Shown: piece by piece, positions 42,826 through 43,959 of the stretch | How the letters are laid out: the number at the start of each line of letters is the position of its first letter | How positions within the stretch are numbered: the first letter of the stretch is position 1 | Assembly: GCA_020851635.1 (NCBI GenBank) | Contig: JADZCJ010000117.1 | Span: forward strand, 1-43,959 | From: Anaerolineae bacterium | GTDB taxonomy: Bacteria; Chloroflexota; Anaerolineae; UBA4142; SHND01 | Reading direction: 5' to 3' | Length of the DNA stretch: 43,959 nucleotides | Position numbers and translations under genes: made by a program | Notes under the pieces: model-generated | Database searches by the model: none | Told to the model about the DNA's origin: nothing | What the model saw: the letters and a program-made list of their open reading frames with translations, nothing else

Positions 42826-43248
42826 ATGAATCGCCTCTTGCTACCTCTTATCCTACTCACCCTTTTCTCTCTTTCCGCCTGCCAGACTCGCGTGTCGGCT
42901 GTTCCGACCGCCACACGCGGCGTCCCCACCCCCATCACCAACCCGGACGACCTGATGAATCAGGACCTCTTTGAAGGGTTCTATAGTTTTGGTTTCGAGA
43001 CCTCGGCTTTTACCCCATGCGGCGTCAAGGAACACTGGTGGGTCGGACCTGCCAACGATGAGGTCGGGCAAGAATTGGTGCGCGCCCGCGAGGCGGCCGC
43101 GTCCGGTAAAGAGGGCGCGGTGTATGCGCGCCTGCGCGGCAAAATCACGCCCGAAGGTTCCTACGGGCATCTCGGGTTCTATGCGCGTGAATTCACCGTG
43201 AGTGAAATTGTTGACCTCCGCGCGCAACAAGCCGGCGACTGCCAATAA
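42826..43248 (+). CDS. Small lipoprotein of unknown function
   Basis: The protein has 140 residues. A lipoprotein signal (MNRLLLPLILLTLFSLSAC) ends with the lipobox LSAC, then a short linker rich in Ala, Thr and Pro. The mature part of about 110 residues has no motif I know; it contains two further Cys residues (FTPCGVKEHWWVG and the C-terminal GDCQ), which could pair outside the cell. The preceding 150 bp are AT-rich (42675-42825) with no clear -35/-10 pair. It stands alone between the chelatase gene and a convergent MarR gene. Confidence 0.75.
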   Translation: MNRLLLPLILLTLFSLSACQTRVSAVPTATRGVPTPITNPDDLMNQDLFEGFYSFGFETSAFTPCGVKEHWWVGPANDEVGQELVRAREAAASGKEGAVYARLRGKITPEGSYGHLGFYAREFTVSEIVDLRAQQAGDCQ

Positions 43249-43278
43249 AAAAAGAGAGATGGCTTGATGCCATCTCTC
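43249..43278 (-). terminator. Terminator of the MarR-type gene
   Basis: A 10-bp stem (43254-43263 with 43269-43278) with a 5-nt loop is followed, on the minus strand, by a run of T (plus-strand A at 43247-43253). It also lies just after the lipoprotein stop codon and may work in both directions. Confidence 0.75.
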
Positions 43279-43301
43279 CAAATCCCCCCCTCGATCAAAT
43301 C

Positions 43302-43625
43302 TCATTCTCTTTCGGACAGTGTCTTTTGCAGCTTTTGCAGCGAGTTGATGAGCTGCTTTTGTTCTCCGACACTCAAGACCTCGAGCCACATCTTTTGATG
43401 TTGATGCACGAGTGGTCGAAATTCATTGGCAACTCGCCGCCCCGTTTCGGTCAACTCGACCAAAATTCCGCGCCGGTCGGTCGGATGTGGCAGCCGTCTC
43501 ACATACCCCCGTCGTTCCAACGAGTCAACCAGACTCGTTACGCTCGCGCGACTGATGATCAAGTGTTCGGCGAGAATGTGCGGCGACAGCGGCTCGGGAG
43601 AATCCGCCAGCAAGCTCAACACCAA
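43302..43625 (-). pseudogene. MarR-family regulator lacking its N-terminal helices
   Basis: The frame gives 107 residues from a TTG. The winged helix is intact: SPHILAEHLIISRASVTSLVDSLERRGYVRR in order (in parts: LAEHLIISRASVTSL, LERRGYVRR), then the wing HPTDRRGILVELTETG and the C-terminal helix. A normal MarR has about 35-45 more residues before this, forming the dimer helix. Upstream the frame reads non-MarR sequence and then runs into the antisense of a cupin fragment. There is no credible start signal. A truncated but expressed form cannot be excluded. Confidence 0.65.
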
Positions 43626-43642
43626 ACCCGAACCGCCCGTCG

Positions 43643-43840
43643 CAGGTCCCGCATGCTTTCCTGAATCTGACAGACGAACCGGCTCTGGTCATTGTGGTCT
43701 ATACCCCCGGTGGGGGACAAAAATTCTATCAAGAGTTTGGTCCGATCTCGCGCAACGGTCCGCCGGACCGAAGTGTGCTTGCAGCGCTTTTTGCCAAGTA
43801 TGACATGACGCTGCTCGGACCCCCATTGAGTCCTGATTAG
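43643..43840 (+). pseudogene. C-terminal fragment of a cupin-domain protein
   Basis: A frame ending at TAG 43838-43840 encodes VPHAFLNLTDEPA, then VIVVYTPGGGQKFYQEFG and a tail with LAALFAKYDMTLLGPPL. This matches the last third of small cupins of the quercetin-dioxygenase-like type, where VPHAF is the second cupin motif. The first two thirds, with the other metal ligands, are missing. The break is where the divergent marR fragment begins. It lacks a start codon and should be non-functional. Confidence 0.6.
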
Positions 43841-43959
43841 TCCACATGAATTGCATTCACCACCAATAATGAAAATATGCTAGACTCCGCGTGTGCGGCT
43901 GGCACAGAGGTCGTCCTTTCCTTGGTGCCATGAGCCTGATGATTAGTCGGACCGGGATA
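43841..43959. other. Window end, no feature recognised
   Basis: These 119 bases contain AT-rich sequence (to about 43885) that might hold a promoter for a gene beyond the window, but no -35/-10 pair with good spacing and no open frame of note. Confidence 0.4.

Noticed and set aside
1-43959. tRNA or rRNA genes
   Set aside because: Reading the intergenic regions I found no cloverleaf with a T-arm GTTCGA-type signature in place and no rRNA sequence.

Overview
The window looks like chromosomal DNA of a moderately GC-rich bacterium, most likely a member of the Chloroflexota (Anaerolineae-like). This is inferred from gene content, lineage-typical intergenic repeats, lipoprotein signals with Ala/Pro/Thr-rich linkers and the style of the transporter genes; no rRNA or marker phylogeny is available here. 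It has no tRNA, rRNA, CRISPR array or intact transposase gene. Good sigma70-type promoters (TTGACA-like, 17-bp spacer, TATAAT-like) stand before many genes, and two genes (slt-like, CPA2 antiporter) appear to be transcribed almost leaderless.

Layout: (1) 220-4322, cell envelope and secreted functions: a TPR-rich lytic transglycosylase and a subtilisin-like protease. (2) 4773-17506, a large peptide-uptake region: a complete Dpp/Opp operon (binding protein, two permeases, two ATPases), a second binding protein with two permeases but no ATPases, and a solitary third binding protein. The two ATPases probably energise all of them. (3) 17612-22748, a CPA2 cation/proton antiporter with TrkA domains, then rpsO and pnp, each with structured RNA upstream. 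(4) 22802-36427, a catabolic region: acyl-CoA dehydrogenase plus ADP-forming acyl-CoA synthetase; a PotABCD-type ABC importer; a convergent operon of a GcvT-like folate-dependent protein and two overlapping PYROXD2/phytoene-desaturase-like FAD enzymes; and an IclR regulator with a clear promoter and operator. These genes could together import and dismantle an amine or methylated compound (inference). (5) 36636-39312, parA-parB and a Nif3-like protein. (6) 39577-42591, a TIGR00027-type methyltransferase under a consensus promoter, and a ChlD-type chelatase gene split by an A AAA AAG slippery site, so that one gene can yield both a small AAA+ subunit and a full AAA+/VWA subunit. (7) 42826 to the end: a small lipoprotein, then a MarR gene and a cupin gene that have both lost their 5' ends at a shared junction.

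Intergenic DNA is rich in structure: about eight copies of a composite palindromic repeat, a 94-bp MITE-like element with a 9-bp target duplication, a second TIR-bounded element, long perfect palindromes, a degenerate tandem array of about 19 bp period, and several candidate RNA leaders. The least routine observations are the chelatase frameshift, the leader RNA before the first binding protein, the MITE next to a promoter, the marR/cupin deletion junction and the putative catabolic module.
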